NCBI GenBank assembly: GCA_963736575.1
Contig: CAVTPD010000001.1
Coordinates: forward strand, 744,001 to 808,000
Source of the DNA: CAVTPD01 sp963736575
GTDB taxonomy: Bacteria > Bacteroidota > Bacteroidia > Cytophagales > JAAEPT01
DNA length: 64,000 nucleotides
Direction of reading: 5' to 3'
The translations under genes were made by a program, and so were the position numbers. Positions 9,701 to 18,507 of the stretch are shown here, piece by piece. How positions within the stretch are numbered: position 1 is the first letter of the stretch; each line of letters opens with the position of its first letter. Under the pieces are notes generated by a model, which had not been told where the DNA came from, made no database searches, and saw only the letters and a list, made by a program, of their open reading frames with translations.

Positions 9701-12700
9701 GAGACGCATTACAAGTATTTGTACAAGCAAAAGATGCCTTAGCTTGTACGGCTAAGGATTCACTTTCGGCTATTGGGATTCGTTTTGGGATTGAAATAAT
9801 TGCCAAATTTGATAGCATTTGCCAAGGAGTAGAAGATACTCTTTTCAGTGTTTTAAAAGATAGTAAAGTAGGGCCGTTTGATTATTCATGGTCGCCTTCT
9901 GCCAATGTTGTAAGCAATTTAGATTCGGCAGTGGTTATTGGTCAGACGCAGACGGAAAGGTATAAAGTTACTGTTCAAGATCAGTTTACGGGTTGTGTTG
10001 CAGAAGACTCTGTATTGATTGATGATTATTTGTTAAACGCTAAAATTACCGTAGCAGATGGTTTAATCTCCTGTTATGGGGAAGGCGCAAAAACAGTTGA
10101 CGCCTCTTCTTCAACTGGTGGCATCCCTATAAATAGTACGGTAGACTACATCTATACTTGGAGTTCTAATGCCACCGGATTAGATTTTTCTTCTACAACA
10201 GATGAAGTTGTTTCTATTGATACTGGAACGGTAGATAGAGGAGTTTCTACTTCAGTTTTTTTACAAATTGAAGATAAATTGGGTTGTCTTGGCCAAGACA
10301 CGGTAGACCTTTTTTGGAACAAGAACGTACAAACCAATTTAAGTTTGGTAAACAAAGACACTACGTTTATCTGTATTCCGGGAAGTGTAACTATAAATAC
10401 AACTGTGAATGGTGGTACTGCTTTCACGGACGGAACATATGAATACGTTTGGGAACCATCGGCAATAATAACGGACAATACGGAGCTTTCACCAGAAGTA
10501 ACTTTAACCACCAGAGGTGTTGAAGAATTAGTACTAACCGTGACCGATTCTTTAGGGTGTGTGCATAAAGACACTACTTATGTTTCGGGTTTAAAACCGG
10601 AAGTGAGTATTCTGTCGGCATTGACATCAATTTGTACTGAAGTTGCCGATACCTTAGAAGTTGTTTCTATCCAAGATTTTGTTGGTGGAATGGATATTCA
10701 GTGGTCGGGAGCGGGAACATTCTCGAATCCGAATGGTTCTAAAACTGACGTACAACTTTCGGCAGACACAAAAATATATGTTGAAGTAACAGATGATCAA
10801 ACGCTTTGTATGGCCAAAGATTCTGTTGATGTAGAGGTATACAATTTAGCAGCTTCTATTTCCGCTTTAAAAGGAACAACTTCTTGTTTTGAAGAAGGTG
10901 ATTTAGAATTTGAAGTTACTCCTTCGGTAGAAAATAACACAAAACCAGTAACGCCAAACTATACCTATTTATGGTCTAGTCCAGAAACAGTTTCTATTGC
11001 TAGCCCAAGTTTAGATAATACGGCCGTTTCTATTGGTGCAGTTACTCCAGGCACAAGTCATTATGTATATGTTGTGGTTCAGGATGAAAAAGGTTGTGTT
11101 ACAAAAGATTCTATAGCGGTTTTATGGAATGCCGAAATTAATATTTCTCTAGACGATTCTTTATTTATTTGTGCGCCGGGTGCTAAGAACATTAGTGCAC
11201 TAGTTTCTGGTGGTACACCAAAAACAACTAATCTCTACCAATACAATTGGGCGTCAACTTATATAGCCAATAAAACGTCCGAAACGCCCGAAGTTACGGT
11301 TCCGGGTAGTGTAGCAGAAGAACTTGTTTTGACCATTACCGATTCGGTAGGTTGTACTGCAAAAGACACGGCTTTAGTAGTGGGAATTATTCCAGAAGTA
11401 GATATTCAGGCATTATACGGAAATGTGTGCACAGGCGGAAGTGATACGCTTTCGGCAGTCTTGGTAAAAGATTTTTACAGTACTAATCTAACGTATTTAT
11501 GGACATCTGTAGATCCATTGTCCAATCCTTCGGCTTCTAAAACAGGAATTGAAGTTAATGGGAATAAAACGGTAAATCTAAAAGTGACAGATAACAAAAC
11601 CGGCTGTTTTGCTGAAAATGCAATTACCATTAGTTCTTACGATTTAACGGTGGGGATAGATTTAATTAAATCGAATTCACAATCTACGGCTTCAACTTTG
11701 TGTTTTGATGAAAATGTACAATTACTGGCCAATGTAAACGTCACGTCCATTGCTTCTTACGAATGGATAAAAATAGGTTCAGGCGTTCAGTCAACTAAAT
11801 CAATGGTAGTTCCGGTTTTTGATGCCGCTGAAATAGGCTTAAGCAACTCAATTGAATACAAACTGAAAGTTATTGGAATTACGGGTTGTGCCGATTCAGC
11901 TTCTATAACATTATCTAAAAACAATCAATTGTTTGCGTATGCGCACAACCCGGGTGAGGAAAACAGAACAGTATGTCAGTTTGATACCATTACTTTAGGT
12001 CACGATACCAATTTAGCCGAAGGAGGAACAGGAACGCATACCATTGCATGGTCTTCGTCGCCTTCGTTTGGGGTAGATTTAAATACGGCAAGTCAACAAA
12101 ACCCTGTTTTTACGTCAACAAGTTCAGGTACAAAAAATATTAAACTTCAAGTATCCGACAAGCAGTTGAGCTATTGTAAAGCCTTTGATTATGTTTCGGT
12201 AAACGTTATAGCCTTACCAGAAGCCAGTTTTTCTAAAGGTTTTGCTGAACTGAATTTCTGCGAGGGAGCCGATACTTTCTTAGTAGCGGGTGATTATACA
12301 GCGGTAACAACACCAAAAATACAATGGTATTATAATGCTACTAATTTACCCGCAGTAAGTGACGCAATTAGCACAGGTAACGGCGGAACAACAGATACTT
12401 TAAGAGCTCCATTACCGGGTTATTATACGCTATTTGTTGAAAACACCACCTATGGTTGTACCAATTTTGATACGGCTAAAGTTGTTTTCGATAGTATTCC
12501 TAGTGTGTCAATTATTGGTACAGACAGTTTGTGTAATAATGCCGAAATAGAACTTTTAGCCAATTATTCGCCTAAAGGAAGTGCTTCGTCAACATTTGAA
12601 TGGATTGTACCCAATTATGCTAATGGAATTTTTGACGATACGAAGTTGAAGGATACTATTTTCAATTATAATTCGGACAGGCAAAACGATAGTGTTCGAT

Positions 12701-13329
12701 TCTATCTAGTTCATACAAACCGATGTGGGGCAGACACCGCCAATAAACTCATCATCTTTACCAAAGCGCCTTTGGCAGCCATTTCGGCATCAAGCCAATA
12801 TATTAATCCTGAAAATGAAGTAACGTTTACCAACAATACAATTGCTGTAAATGCTTCTTATGTTTGGAATATAGAAACTTCAGCAACGGAAGAATTCCAG
12901 TTTACGCAAGAACAAATTCCGCCAGTGCTTTATAATGAAGAAGGTATTTTTGAAGCCCAACTAATTGCTTCAGATGCCATTAATTTCTGTAAAGATTCTA
13001 CCTCTTTGTTTATTAATGTTAAAATTTCAAAAGTGCTTTTTGTACCGAATGTTTTTTCACCGAAAGCACAGAATCCAGAAAACAGAGCTGTTAAAGTATA
13101 TGGCGAAGGTCTAATTGAAGAAGACTTTTATTTTGCTATATATAACCGTTGGGGAGATTTGATTTATGAAACCAACAACCTTTCACAGGCCCAAAATATA
13201 GGTTGGACAGGTGAGAATAATAATACCAACAAACAAGACGATTTGGGTGTTTACACCTATACCTTAAGGTGCAAATTTATAGATAAACAGAAGGTGAATA
13301 AGGAGGGCACTATTACACTTCTTAAGTAA
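6742..13329 (+). CDS. Giant T9SS-secreted repeat adhesin with type B sorting domain
   Basis: This 2195-residue secreted protein has a signal peptide at 1-23 (ending LKAQ), many Ig/PKD-like beta-sandwich repeats of about 90 residues from about 280 to 2020, a final PKD-like domain near 2010-2090, and a gliding-motility type C-terminal domain at about 2105-2195. That domain shows VPNVFSPKAQNPENR, FAIYNRWGDLIYE and a GWTG..DDLGVYTYTL stretch, as in T9SS type B (CHU_C) domains. The repeats follow an A-B-C order with a period of about 270 residues. Such proteins are cell-surface adhesins. The directly overlapping SprF-like gene is the expected secretion partner for type B domains. Ligand unknown. 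Confidence 0.88.
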   Translation: MKKLLILLFGIVFWGSFFGLKAQSLTVKIPSYIKNDTAYFPIIIENNTGRDWALANSEVSFYASPAVINFSELQVLDNGKWNSIDYPSFYSNLVLGKNEADSSITISLSTNTSATGLPPVSAELLNGTQDTLVVISATINSCSGVLNTTFQLATISQLLEWDASSPSSGYDLLANETVLTSATATIDLNRTIDIVGDSLVCKDQSFDLYATSTGDSIFVSSSNPSFTDLAVKNSVTSTLPINSIGEYYFQFDNGQCSIYDTVIVQLSDVNAQASVIGGFAQPDSVCFQDTLLIDGTASSSSFGISYNWRPSNIGDYMKDVSDPVLKAVPSISGENKYILEAKDNAGCIDRDTVNFYHNDEITLLIQDIYDTVILCVTPTTNEDFHADVVGGRPFSGVDPYLYKWTVEDPTKVILGAGSEDDRETILITDDTSGSTFLYLDVEDALGCAQRDSVYLVLKEFEVEVDVQYDPLCVGLNDTLTVSVNGGSGQYSYGWFGPKVINKFDNKGVFFSNQAGNFQADVLVSDNNEDSGYEGCTSREKVFIEVREINPVITDTMDNLYSKHYVCFEDTLFLSGKNSSGLYGDLTYVWRSIVSQGESFVGIADSLNEMAVLVAGYEGTTSTTRLIIRDSIGCLDTTTTKIFWNSEIIIEADVDTAIVCNSGSQIINVASTTGGVPNYSYQWEILNPTETAAIITGSSVQNTVEIQFSNTQPYDTAYVLLTAFDSLGCVVIDSVVLVNTQLRTEINVRDSVLCPNLANELSVNVLIPGNEYGPYQYSWHEMPTQNFVSNSVSINPTQPIDGIYTYRAITEDQSTGCSDTATVSYKVKKLLAAAIAANRPSQPYIVCYNDSIVLDASKTLGGTVISSGEKYKYQWNDLNGSGTNFLPEDTTESVTLNYLPTTVDTVLYELAVEDKNGCQDTTEVSVIWDTPLTVSVLEDTVFSCVPTEVELNVATTTGGAPSYTYSWSPSNLVNNSNTDSATILLPLGDALQVFVQAKDALACTAKDSLSAIGIRFGIEIIAKFDSICQGVEDTLFSVLKDSKVGPFDYSWSPSANVVSNLDSAVVIGQTQTERYKVTVQDQFTGCVAEDSVLIDDYLLNAKITVADGLISCYGEGAKTVDASSSTGGIPINSTVDYIYTWSSNATGLDFSSTTDEVVSIDTGTVDRGVSTSVFLQIEDKLGCLGQDTVDLFWNKNVQTNLSLVNKDTTFICIPGSVTINTTVNGGTAFTDGTYEYVWEPSAIITDNTELSPEVTLTTRGVEELVLTVTDSLGCVHKDTTYVSGLKPEVSILSALTSICTEVADTLEVVSIQDFVGGMDIQWSGAGTFSNPNGSKTDVQLSADTKIYVEVTDDQTLCMAKDSVDVEVYNLAASISALKGTTSCFEEGDLEFEVTPSVENNTKPVTPNYTYLWSSPETVSIASPSLDNTAVSIGAVTPGTSHYVYVVVQDEKGCVTKDSIAVLWNAEINISLDDSLFICAPGAKNISALVSGGTPKTTNLYQYNWASTYIANKTSETPEVTVPGSVAEELVLTITDSVGCTAKDTALVVGIIPEVDIQALYGNVCTGGSDTLSAVLVKDFYSTNLTYLWTSVDPLSNPSASKTGIEVNGNKTVNLKVTDNKTGCFAENAITISSYDLTVGIDLIKSNSQSTASTLCFDENVQLLANVNVTSIASYEWIKIGSGVQSTKSMVVPVFDAAEIGLSNSIEYKLKVIGITGCADSASITLSKNNQLFAYAHNPGEENRTVCQFDTITLGHDTNLAEGGTGTHTIAWSSSPSFGVDLNTASQQNPVFTSTSSGTKNIKLQVSDKQLSYCKAFDYVSVNVIALPEASFSKGFAELNFCEGADTFLVAGDYTAVTTPKIQWYYNATNLPAVSDAISTGNGGTTDTLRAPLPGYYTLFVENTTYGCTNFDTAKVVFDSIPSVSIIGTDSLCNNAEIELLANYSPKGSASSTFEWIVPNYANGIFDDTKLKDTIFNYNSDRQNDSVRFYLVHTNRCGADTANKLIIFTKAPLAAISASSQYINPENEVTFTNNTIAVNASYVWNIETSATEEFQFTQEQIPPVLYNEEGIFEAQLIASDAINFCKDSTSLFINVKISKVLFVPNVFSPKAQNPENRAVKVYGEGLIEEDFYFAIYNRWGDLIYETNNLSQAQNIGWTGENNNTNKQDDLGVYTYTLRCKFIDKQKVNKEGTITLLK
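7560..11760 (+). repeat. Three-domain super-repeat within the adhesin
   Basis: Three different Ig-like modules recur in fixed order. A has a CF-x-DTL-like core near residues 286, 565, 845, 1108, 1380 and 1652. B has a CxP...GG...W core near 375, 657, 942, 1210 and 1475. C has a CxG-x-DTL core near 470, 750, 1025, 1296 and 1560. The spacing between A modules is about 265-280 residues (about 0.8 kb of DNA). Residue positions are estimated by eye. Confidence 0.7.
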
Positions 13330-14387
13330 TGAAAAAGCTACTATCAAATATCCTTTTGTTGGCCTTGGTGTTGTTGGTTTCTTTTAGTGAAATACAGGCA
13401 CAGGATGCTATGTTCTCCCAATACTATTCTTCCGAAATGTATTTGAATCCGGCATTAGCTGGGGAAGAGCAAAATTTGTTTTTCAGTTCAAATTACCGCT
13501 CTCAATGGAAAAGTATAGTAACCCCTTATGTAACCAGTCAGGTTTCTGTAGTAGTACCGCTTTATACTAAAAGTGGTTTGCAGGAAAAGCATTTTGGTGG
13601 TTTTGGTGGTTCGGTTTACAACGACAGAGCGGGCGATGGCAATTTAAATACAACGGGTGCTAACGCAACTTTTGCCTATAATTTACAGTTAACCCAAGAT
13701 GGATCTCAAGACATTTCTTTCGGATTACAGGTGGGTTTGGTACAGAAAACAGTAGATTTTTCTAATCTCCAGTGGGGCGAACAATACAACCCCTATATAG
13801 GTTTTGATGTGAACAAAACACCAACGGAAGACCAGATTAGAACAGGAACATTGTACCCCGATATTAGTTTTGGTATGATGTATTATTTTAATCCGGGCCA
13901 CGAATATAAGTACAGAAAATGGAGTGCTTTTGCTGGTCTGGCTGCCTATCACATCAATCAGCCCAATGAATCATTTGTAGATAATGAAACCAGCCGATTA
14001 CCCGTTTTATTTAAAGCACACGCTGGTGTTGAATACCAAATTTCAAACTGGGTTAGTATTTCCCCTAATGTTTTGTACATGCACCAAAGCCAACGTCATT
14101 TGTTAAATTTCGGGGCTTATCTAAACTATGGCATCACAGGCAATGCCGGTAGAGAGGAACTTACTAAAAATATGGATTTAATTATAGGAGCTTGGTACCG
14201 TTTAGACGATGCGTTTATTGGTTCATTAGGAATTGGGAACGATGCCTATACTTTAGCCTTCAGTTATGATTATAATACCTCCAGTTTACGGTATGTAACC
14301 AACGGACAAGGAGCTTGGGAAATATCTTTAAAGATAATGCAAGTGAAAAGCCATTCCAGAAAAAAAATAGCAACACCGCGTATTTAG
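13329..14387 (+). CDS. T9SS outer-membrane protein, PorP/SprF family
   Basis: This 352-residue beta-barrel protein has a signal peptide (about 1-24, ending IQAQ) and the family opening AMFSQYYSSEMYLNPALAG at residues 27-45. The remainder is rich in alternating aromatic/polar strands. In Flavobacterium, SprF is required for secretion and surface display of the type B cargo SprB, and SprF-like genes sit next to such cargo. Here the ATG overlaps the adhesin stop by one base (TAATG), so the two are translationally coupled and probably work together. The family assignment is firm; the partner role is inferred from context. Confidence 0.9.
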   Translation: MKKLLSNILLLALVLLVSFSEIQAQDAMFSQYYSSEMYLNPALAGEEQNLFFSSNYRSQWKSIVTPYVTSQVSVVVPLYTKSGLQEKHFGGFGGSVYNDRAGDGNLNTTGANATFAYNLQLTQDGSQDISFGLQVGLVQKTVDFSNLQWGEQYNPYIGFDVNKTPTEDQIRTGTLYPDISFGMMYYFNPGHEYKYRKWSAFAGLAAYHINQPNESFVDNETSRLPVLFKAHAGVEYQISNWVSISPNVLYMHQSQRHLLNFGAYLNYGITGNAGREELTKNMDLIIGAWYRLDDAFIGSLGIGNDAYTLAFSYDYNTSSLRYVTNGQGAWEISLKIMQVKSHSRKKIATPRI

Positions 14388-14439
14388 GTCTTTTAGATTT
14401 ATTTCAATACGGAATACCAATTATATGATAGACCTTCAA

Positions 14440-14502
14440 ATGACTGGAATAATCAAAACAAAGGGTTGTTTCTTGGTAAAAGTCAAAATAGACTCTATTT
14501 AA
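14440..14502 (+). other. Upstream micro-ORF / conserved 70-bp element, copy 1
   Basis: A 20-codon frame (MTGIIKTKGCFLVKVKIDSI) ends 3 bases before the ATG of the OmpA/LysM gene and is in frame with it. The DNA around it (14430-14503) matches a second intergenic site at 46245-46316 at about 70 percent by eye, including the ATG. It may be a leader peptide or a dispersed regulatory element. I do not know this element. Confidence 0.35.
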
Positions 14503-14505
14503 ACT

Positions 14506-17280
14506 ATGAAGAAGATATTAATTCCATACATATTATTAATCACGCTTTTTGCCATCTCGTTTTACACACAGGCAGAAACCCATATTTTTGATCCCGAAAA
14601 GAAAACACAAAATATCATTTACGGGGATAAGTACTTTTCTGTAGAAGATTATTTCTTGGCGGCAGAATATTATAGAAAGGAACTAGAAAAACATCCAGAT
14701 AATCCATACGCTGCTTTTAAATTAGCAGAATGTTACCGTATGTTTTTCGATTATAAAGATGCTGAAATTTGGTACGGTAGAGCGAACCAATTGGCTGGAG
14801 ATTTATTTCCGTTAGCTACGTTTTACCACGCATTAATGCTTAAGACAAATGGTAAATACTACGATGCCAGTAAAGAGTTTGAAGACTTTATAGCCAACTA
14901 CGAAAAGCAAGGCGAACACGACGATATTCCCGAACAAGCTACCTTGCATTATAACGGATGTTTGTTGGCTTTGGAAGCTTTTACCGAACCCTTAAGAGAT
15001 TTTAGATTTCATAATCCGGGAGCACCGTTAAATACCGAGCATTCAGAATTTGCACCAGCAATTTATGAAAACGATACCTCGTTAGTAATTGCCTCCTCAA
15101 GAATAGAATCTGAAGACGATGCTATATATGGCCGATTGGGAGGTGCATTTTTAGATAATTTTCGTTTTGAGCAACAAGATTCTTTACAATGGAAATTAAT
15201 GCCTTTAGACAGTGCTATTGATGGGTTTGGTGTAGTGAATACAAAATTTAATGACGGAGCAGGCTCTTTTACGGCCGATAAAAAGAAATATTATTTTACC
15301 CGTTGTGACGAAGTAATCCCAGGTAACGAAGGCTACAATTGTGCTATTTATGTTACTGAAAAAGCAGCAAATGGAAAATGGACACCGCCAGTACACTTAC
15401 CAGAAAGTATAAACATGAAAGGGGAATGGAATGCCCAACCAGCTATTTCTCCAAAAGGGGACAGTTTGTTCTTTGTTTCTAAAAGACCGGGTGGTTATGG
15501 CCAACACGACATTTATTTATCGGTTTTTAATAAAGCAAGTGGAGAGTGGTCCGTTTCTAAAAATCTTGGTGCTAAAGTAAATACTAAATATGCCGAAATT
15601 AGTCCCCAGTATTATCCAAAAGAAAAGGTGTTGTTTTTTGCTTCAAACGGTCACGAAGGTTTTGGAGGGTTAGATATTTTTATAGCCAAGGGAAAGGGCT
15701 TTTCAACGGTACGTAATATTGGACTTCCATTTAATTCTAACCGAGATGACTTTTCAATAGCATTGGGCGATAGCCTTGGGTATTTAAGTTCGAATCGAGA
15801 AAAAGGCTTTGGTAACGATGATATCTATAAGTTTACCATTAGAAGTAGAGAAGCATTATTAGCAACTATTCGTAAAGATGACACACCTTCTTCAGGAACA
15901 ATTTCTATTAGAGGGAAAGTGATTGACATGAATAATAAGCCCAAACAAGGAATTACAGTAATGCTTACAGATGTTTTGGGTAAAGTTTTAAAGACAACGG
16001 AAACCGATGAAGAGGGTGTTTTTGTGTTTGCAAGTTTAGATCCAAATCGTGATTACCGGGTGGTAATGGAAGACAACGGAGATTTGCTTACACAGCAAAA
16101 AAACTATAAAGCCACCGATATTGAAGTTTATGCTTCCGATAAACCATTAAATACAAAGTCGTTACAAATGGCGGGTATGGGCGTGGCTTCTCGTGTTCCT
16201 TTCGAAAACATTTACTTCGATTTTAATAAAGCACAACTTCGTCCGGAGGCTGTTAAGGTTTTAGACGAACTAATTGCTTTTGTTAAGGAAAACCATGCTC
16301 TTAAAATTGAAATCAGTGCGCATACAGACGCTATAGGCTCTAAAGAATACAATGCCCTTCTCTCTGAACAAAGAGGTACAGCGGCTTACCGTTATTTAGT
16401 GACTCATGGTTTAAAGGGAAGTCATATTATTGTAAATGCTGTTGGTGAAGGTAACCCCATTGCTACCAACGATAATGAAGCCGGCAGACAATTAAACCGA
16501 AGAATTGAATTTTCTATTGTAAGCGGTGGGAAATACGAACCTAAAACAATGGTTTATATTGTTGAACCAGCAAAATCACTTGACGAGGTTGCTGTTCAGT
16601 TTAATATGAGTGTTAAGGAATTAAAAGAGCTGAACAACCTAGAACATGAAAATTTAAAAGCATATGCACCACTTCGGGTTAAAAGAAGTTCACACGATGA
16701 TGATTTAATTGCGCCAGTAAGTGCCACTTTTAAAGATGAAAAACACGAAGAACAGGTAGATCCTTCGGCATCTAAAGAATATCTAACGCAAAACAGAGAG
16801 AAACACGAAACCTTTGTTCCGTTTAATACGGGCTACAACGCGGGCGTGAAATATTACAAATACGATGGTTCTGGTTATTATACGGTACTTCCGAAAAACA
16901 CCTTATTTTCTATCGCTAAGATATGTAGTACTTCGGTAGACAAAATTAAAAGTCTAAATAACCTGAAAACAAACGATGTTACACCAGGAACCCGATTAAG
17001 GATTACGGAAGAGGTAGAACATAAAGAATCGCATGAGCACGATTATACCAAAACAGCATCTATGGCAGATGCCGGTATTTCGGTTTCTAGCCAAAAAGGT
17101 AAGGTAGTTTTAGTACAAGGAGAATACCGTTATGTAATTGCAGAAGGGGATTCTTATTACGCCATTGCTAAAAAATTAGATGTTTCCATTACAGAAATGA
17201 TGAAACTGAATGAATACCAAAAAGATGATCTTCATCCAGGAGCAGCATTAAAGTTACCAGCGGGCTATAAACCTAAATAG
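14506..17280 (+). CDS. OmpA-family protein with TPR, PD40, CarboxypepD_reg and three LysM domains
   Basis: This 924-residue envelope protein starts with a signal peptide (about 1-22). It is followed by TPR-like helices (30-150), WD40/PD40-type beta-propeller repeats (190-440; for example KGDSLFFVSKRPGGYGQHDIY), a carboxypeptidase-regulatory-like fold (466-530) and an OmpA peptidoglycan-binding domain (563-675; IYFDFNKAQLRPEA, SAHTDAIGSKEYN, NRRIEF). Three C-terminal LysM domains follow, near 685-728, 791-835 and 875-920. TPR-PD40-OmpA proteins follow SprF genes in many Bacteroidota and are thought to anchor or energise surface adhesins at the cell wall. The LysM domains would add further peptidoglycan contacts. 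It lies 118 bp after the SprF-like gene. Confidence 0.9.
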   Translation: MKKILIPYILLITLFAISFYTQAETHIFDPEKKTQNIIYGDKYFSVEDYFLAAEYYRKELEKHPDNPYAAFKLAECYRMFFDYKDAEIWYGRANQLAGDLFPLATFYHALMLKTNGKYYDASKEFEDFIANYEKQGEHDDIPEQATLHYNGCLLALEAFTEPLRDFRFHNPGAPLNTEHSEFAPAIYENDTSLVIASSRIESEDDAIYGRLGGAFLDNFRFEQQDSLQWKLMPLDSAIDGFGVVNTKFNDGAGSFTADKKKYYFTRCDEVIPGNEGYNCAIYVTEKAANGKWTPPVHLPESINMKGEWNAQPAISPKGDSLFFVSKRPGGYGQHDIYLSVFNKASGEWSVSKNLGAKVNTKYAEISPQYYPKEKVLFFASNGHEGFGGLDIFIAKGKGFSTVRNIGLPFNSNRDDFSIALGDSLGYLSSNREKGFGNDDIYKFTIRSREALLATIRKDDTPSSGTISIRGKVIDMNNKPKQGITVMLTDVLGKVLKTTETDEEGVFVFASLDPNRDYRVVMEDNGDLLTQQKNYKATDIEVYASDKPLNTKSLQMAGMGVASRVPFENIYFDFNKAQLRPEAVKVLDELIAFVKENHALKIEISAHTDAIGSKEYNALLSEQRGTAAYRYLVTHGLKGSHIIVNAVGEGNPIATNDNEAGRQLNRRIEFSIVSGGKYEPKTMVYIVEPAKSLDEVAVQFNMSVKELKELNNLEHENLKAYAPLRVKRSSHDDDLIAPVSATFKDEKHEEQVDPSASKEYLTQNREKHETFVPFNTGYNAGVKYYKYDGSGYYTVLPKNTLFSIAKICSTSVDKIKSLNNLKTNDVTPGTRLRITEEVEHKESHEHDYTKTASMADAGISVSSQKGKVVLVQGEYRYVIAEGDSYYAIAKKLDVSITEMMKLNEYQKDDLHPGAALKLPAGYKPK

Positions 17281-17839
17281 TATAACCCTTTTCCATTAAA
17301 ATTGCAGGTAGCCGTAAAATAGCGGCTACCGAAATAGCATCCGTTATTTCATTATCCAGCACCATTTGATATACCTCTCTAAAGGGTAATTTTTTCACTT
17401 GTAAATCTTCCGACTCTTCGGGTTCTGCTTCCCCAAAAGTTAATTCTTCAGCTAAATAAACAAAGCCAACTTCGTCGGTAACCGAATTTGAAGTATGCAA
17501 ACGCTGAAAAGCCATCCATTTTTGAGCCTCAATACCCGTTTCTTCTTTTAATTCTCTTTTTGCCGAATCTAGAATATCGTCGGTTAAGGGGCCACCGCCC
17601 ATTGGGATTTCCCAAGAATACTCGTCTAAAGGGTAACGGTATTGCCCAACTAACCAAGTATTTCCTTCTTTATCTATAGGTATAATTCCTAAAGCATAAT
17701 TCTGAAAACGGACACTGGTATAAATGGTTTCATTGCCAGCGGGGTTAATTACTTCGTCTTTTCTAACTTTAAACCACGGGGTCTCATAAACTTCTTTGCT
17801 GCTTAAAATTTTCCAAGGATTTTCTTGTTCTGAAGTCAT
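17273..17839 (-). CDS. NUDIX hydrolase (ADP-ribose pyrophosphatase-like)
   Basis: This 188-residue cytoplasmic hydrolase has a Nudix box in GGGPLTDDILDSAKRELKEE followed by TGI. Asp replaces the first Glu of the GX5EX7REUXEEXGU consensus, but the metal-binding REUxEE core is intact. The preceding YRYPLDEYSWEIPMG is typical of the ADP-ribose pyrophosphatase (NudF) branch, which cleaves ADP-ribose to AMP and ribose-5-phosphate. It is convergent with the OmpA/LysM gene and overlaps it by 8 bp. Substrate not certain. Confidence 0.85.
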   Translation of the reverse strand: MTSEQENPWKILSSKEVYETPWFKVRKDEVINPAGNETIYTSVRFQNYALGIIPIDKEGNTWLVGQYRYPLDEYSWEIPMGGGPLTDDILDSAKRELKEETGIEAQKWMAFQRLHTSNSVTDEVGFVYLAEELTFGEAEPEESEDLQVKKLPFREVYQMVLDNEITDAISVAAILRLPAILMEKGYTI

Positions 17840-17892
17840 GTTTCCAATTGTTTTAGTAAGTGTAAATATTTGACTAATTTCAACGGTTTGAA

Positions 17893-18507
17893 ATGCTGAA
17901 ACCTTATTTAAATAGCAATCGTATAGAAGCCGGAGTAGATGAAGTGGGCAGAGGCTGTTTAGCTGGACCCGTTGTGGCCGCGGCTGTCATCTTGCCAGAA
18001 AATCATACACTAGTTGGCCTTAACGATTCAAAGAAAATAAATAAAAAGTTACGAGAAGAATTATTTCTTGGAATAAAAGAACAAGCCATAGCATATGCCA
18101 TTGCAGAGGCTAGTATAGAAGAAATAGATTCTATAAATATATTAAACGCTTCGTTCTTGGCTATGCATAGAGCACTTGAACAATTGAAGCCACCACCCGA
18201 TTTCCTTTTAATAGATGGAAACCGCTTTACGCCTTATAAAGAAGTTCCGTTCGAGTGTATCATAAAAGGCGATGGAAAATTTGCTAGTATTGCAGCAGCT
18301 TCCATTTTAGCCAAAGTATACAGAGACCGCTTAATGGAAGATTTGGGAAATACGTTTCCGGATTATGCTTGGAGTAAAAATGTAGGCTATCCTACCAAAG
18401 ATCATCGTAGCGCAATACAAAAATATGGCGTTACCATGCACCACAGAAAATCATTTCGTTTACTAGAAAATCAATTAGAGCTGTTTCAATATGGAACAAA
18501 CGATTAA
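17893..18507 (+). CDS. rnhB: Ribonuclease HII
   Basis: This 204-residue RNase removes RNA from RNA/DNA hybrids and excises single ribonucleotides. It has the diagnostic AGVDEVGRGCLAGPVVAAAV (residues 13-32) with the catalytic Asp-Glu pair. It also has LLIDGNRF near 113 and SIAAASILAKVYRDR near 137-151, holding the remaining acidic residues. Length is normal. It overlaps the following gcvT by 17 bp, and upstream is a 53-bp divergent gap to the NUDIX gene. Confidence 0.94.
   Translation: MLKPYLNSNRIEAGVDEVGRGCLAGPVVAAAVILPENHTLVGLNDSKKINKKLREELFLGIKEQAIAYAIAEASIEEIDSINILNASFLAMHRALEQLKPPPDFLLIDGNRFTPYKEVPFECIIKGDGKFASIAAASILAKVYRDRLMEDLGNTFPDYAWSKNVGYPTKDHRSAIQKYGVTMHHRKSFRLLENQLELFQYGTND

Noticed and set aside
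10152..10574. 140-codon minus-strand ORF in the giant adhesin
   Set aside because: Antisense to well-formed Ig-like repeats; Val/Ser/Thr-rich mirror composition.
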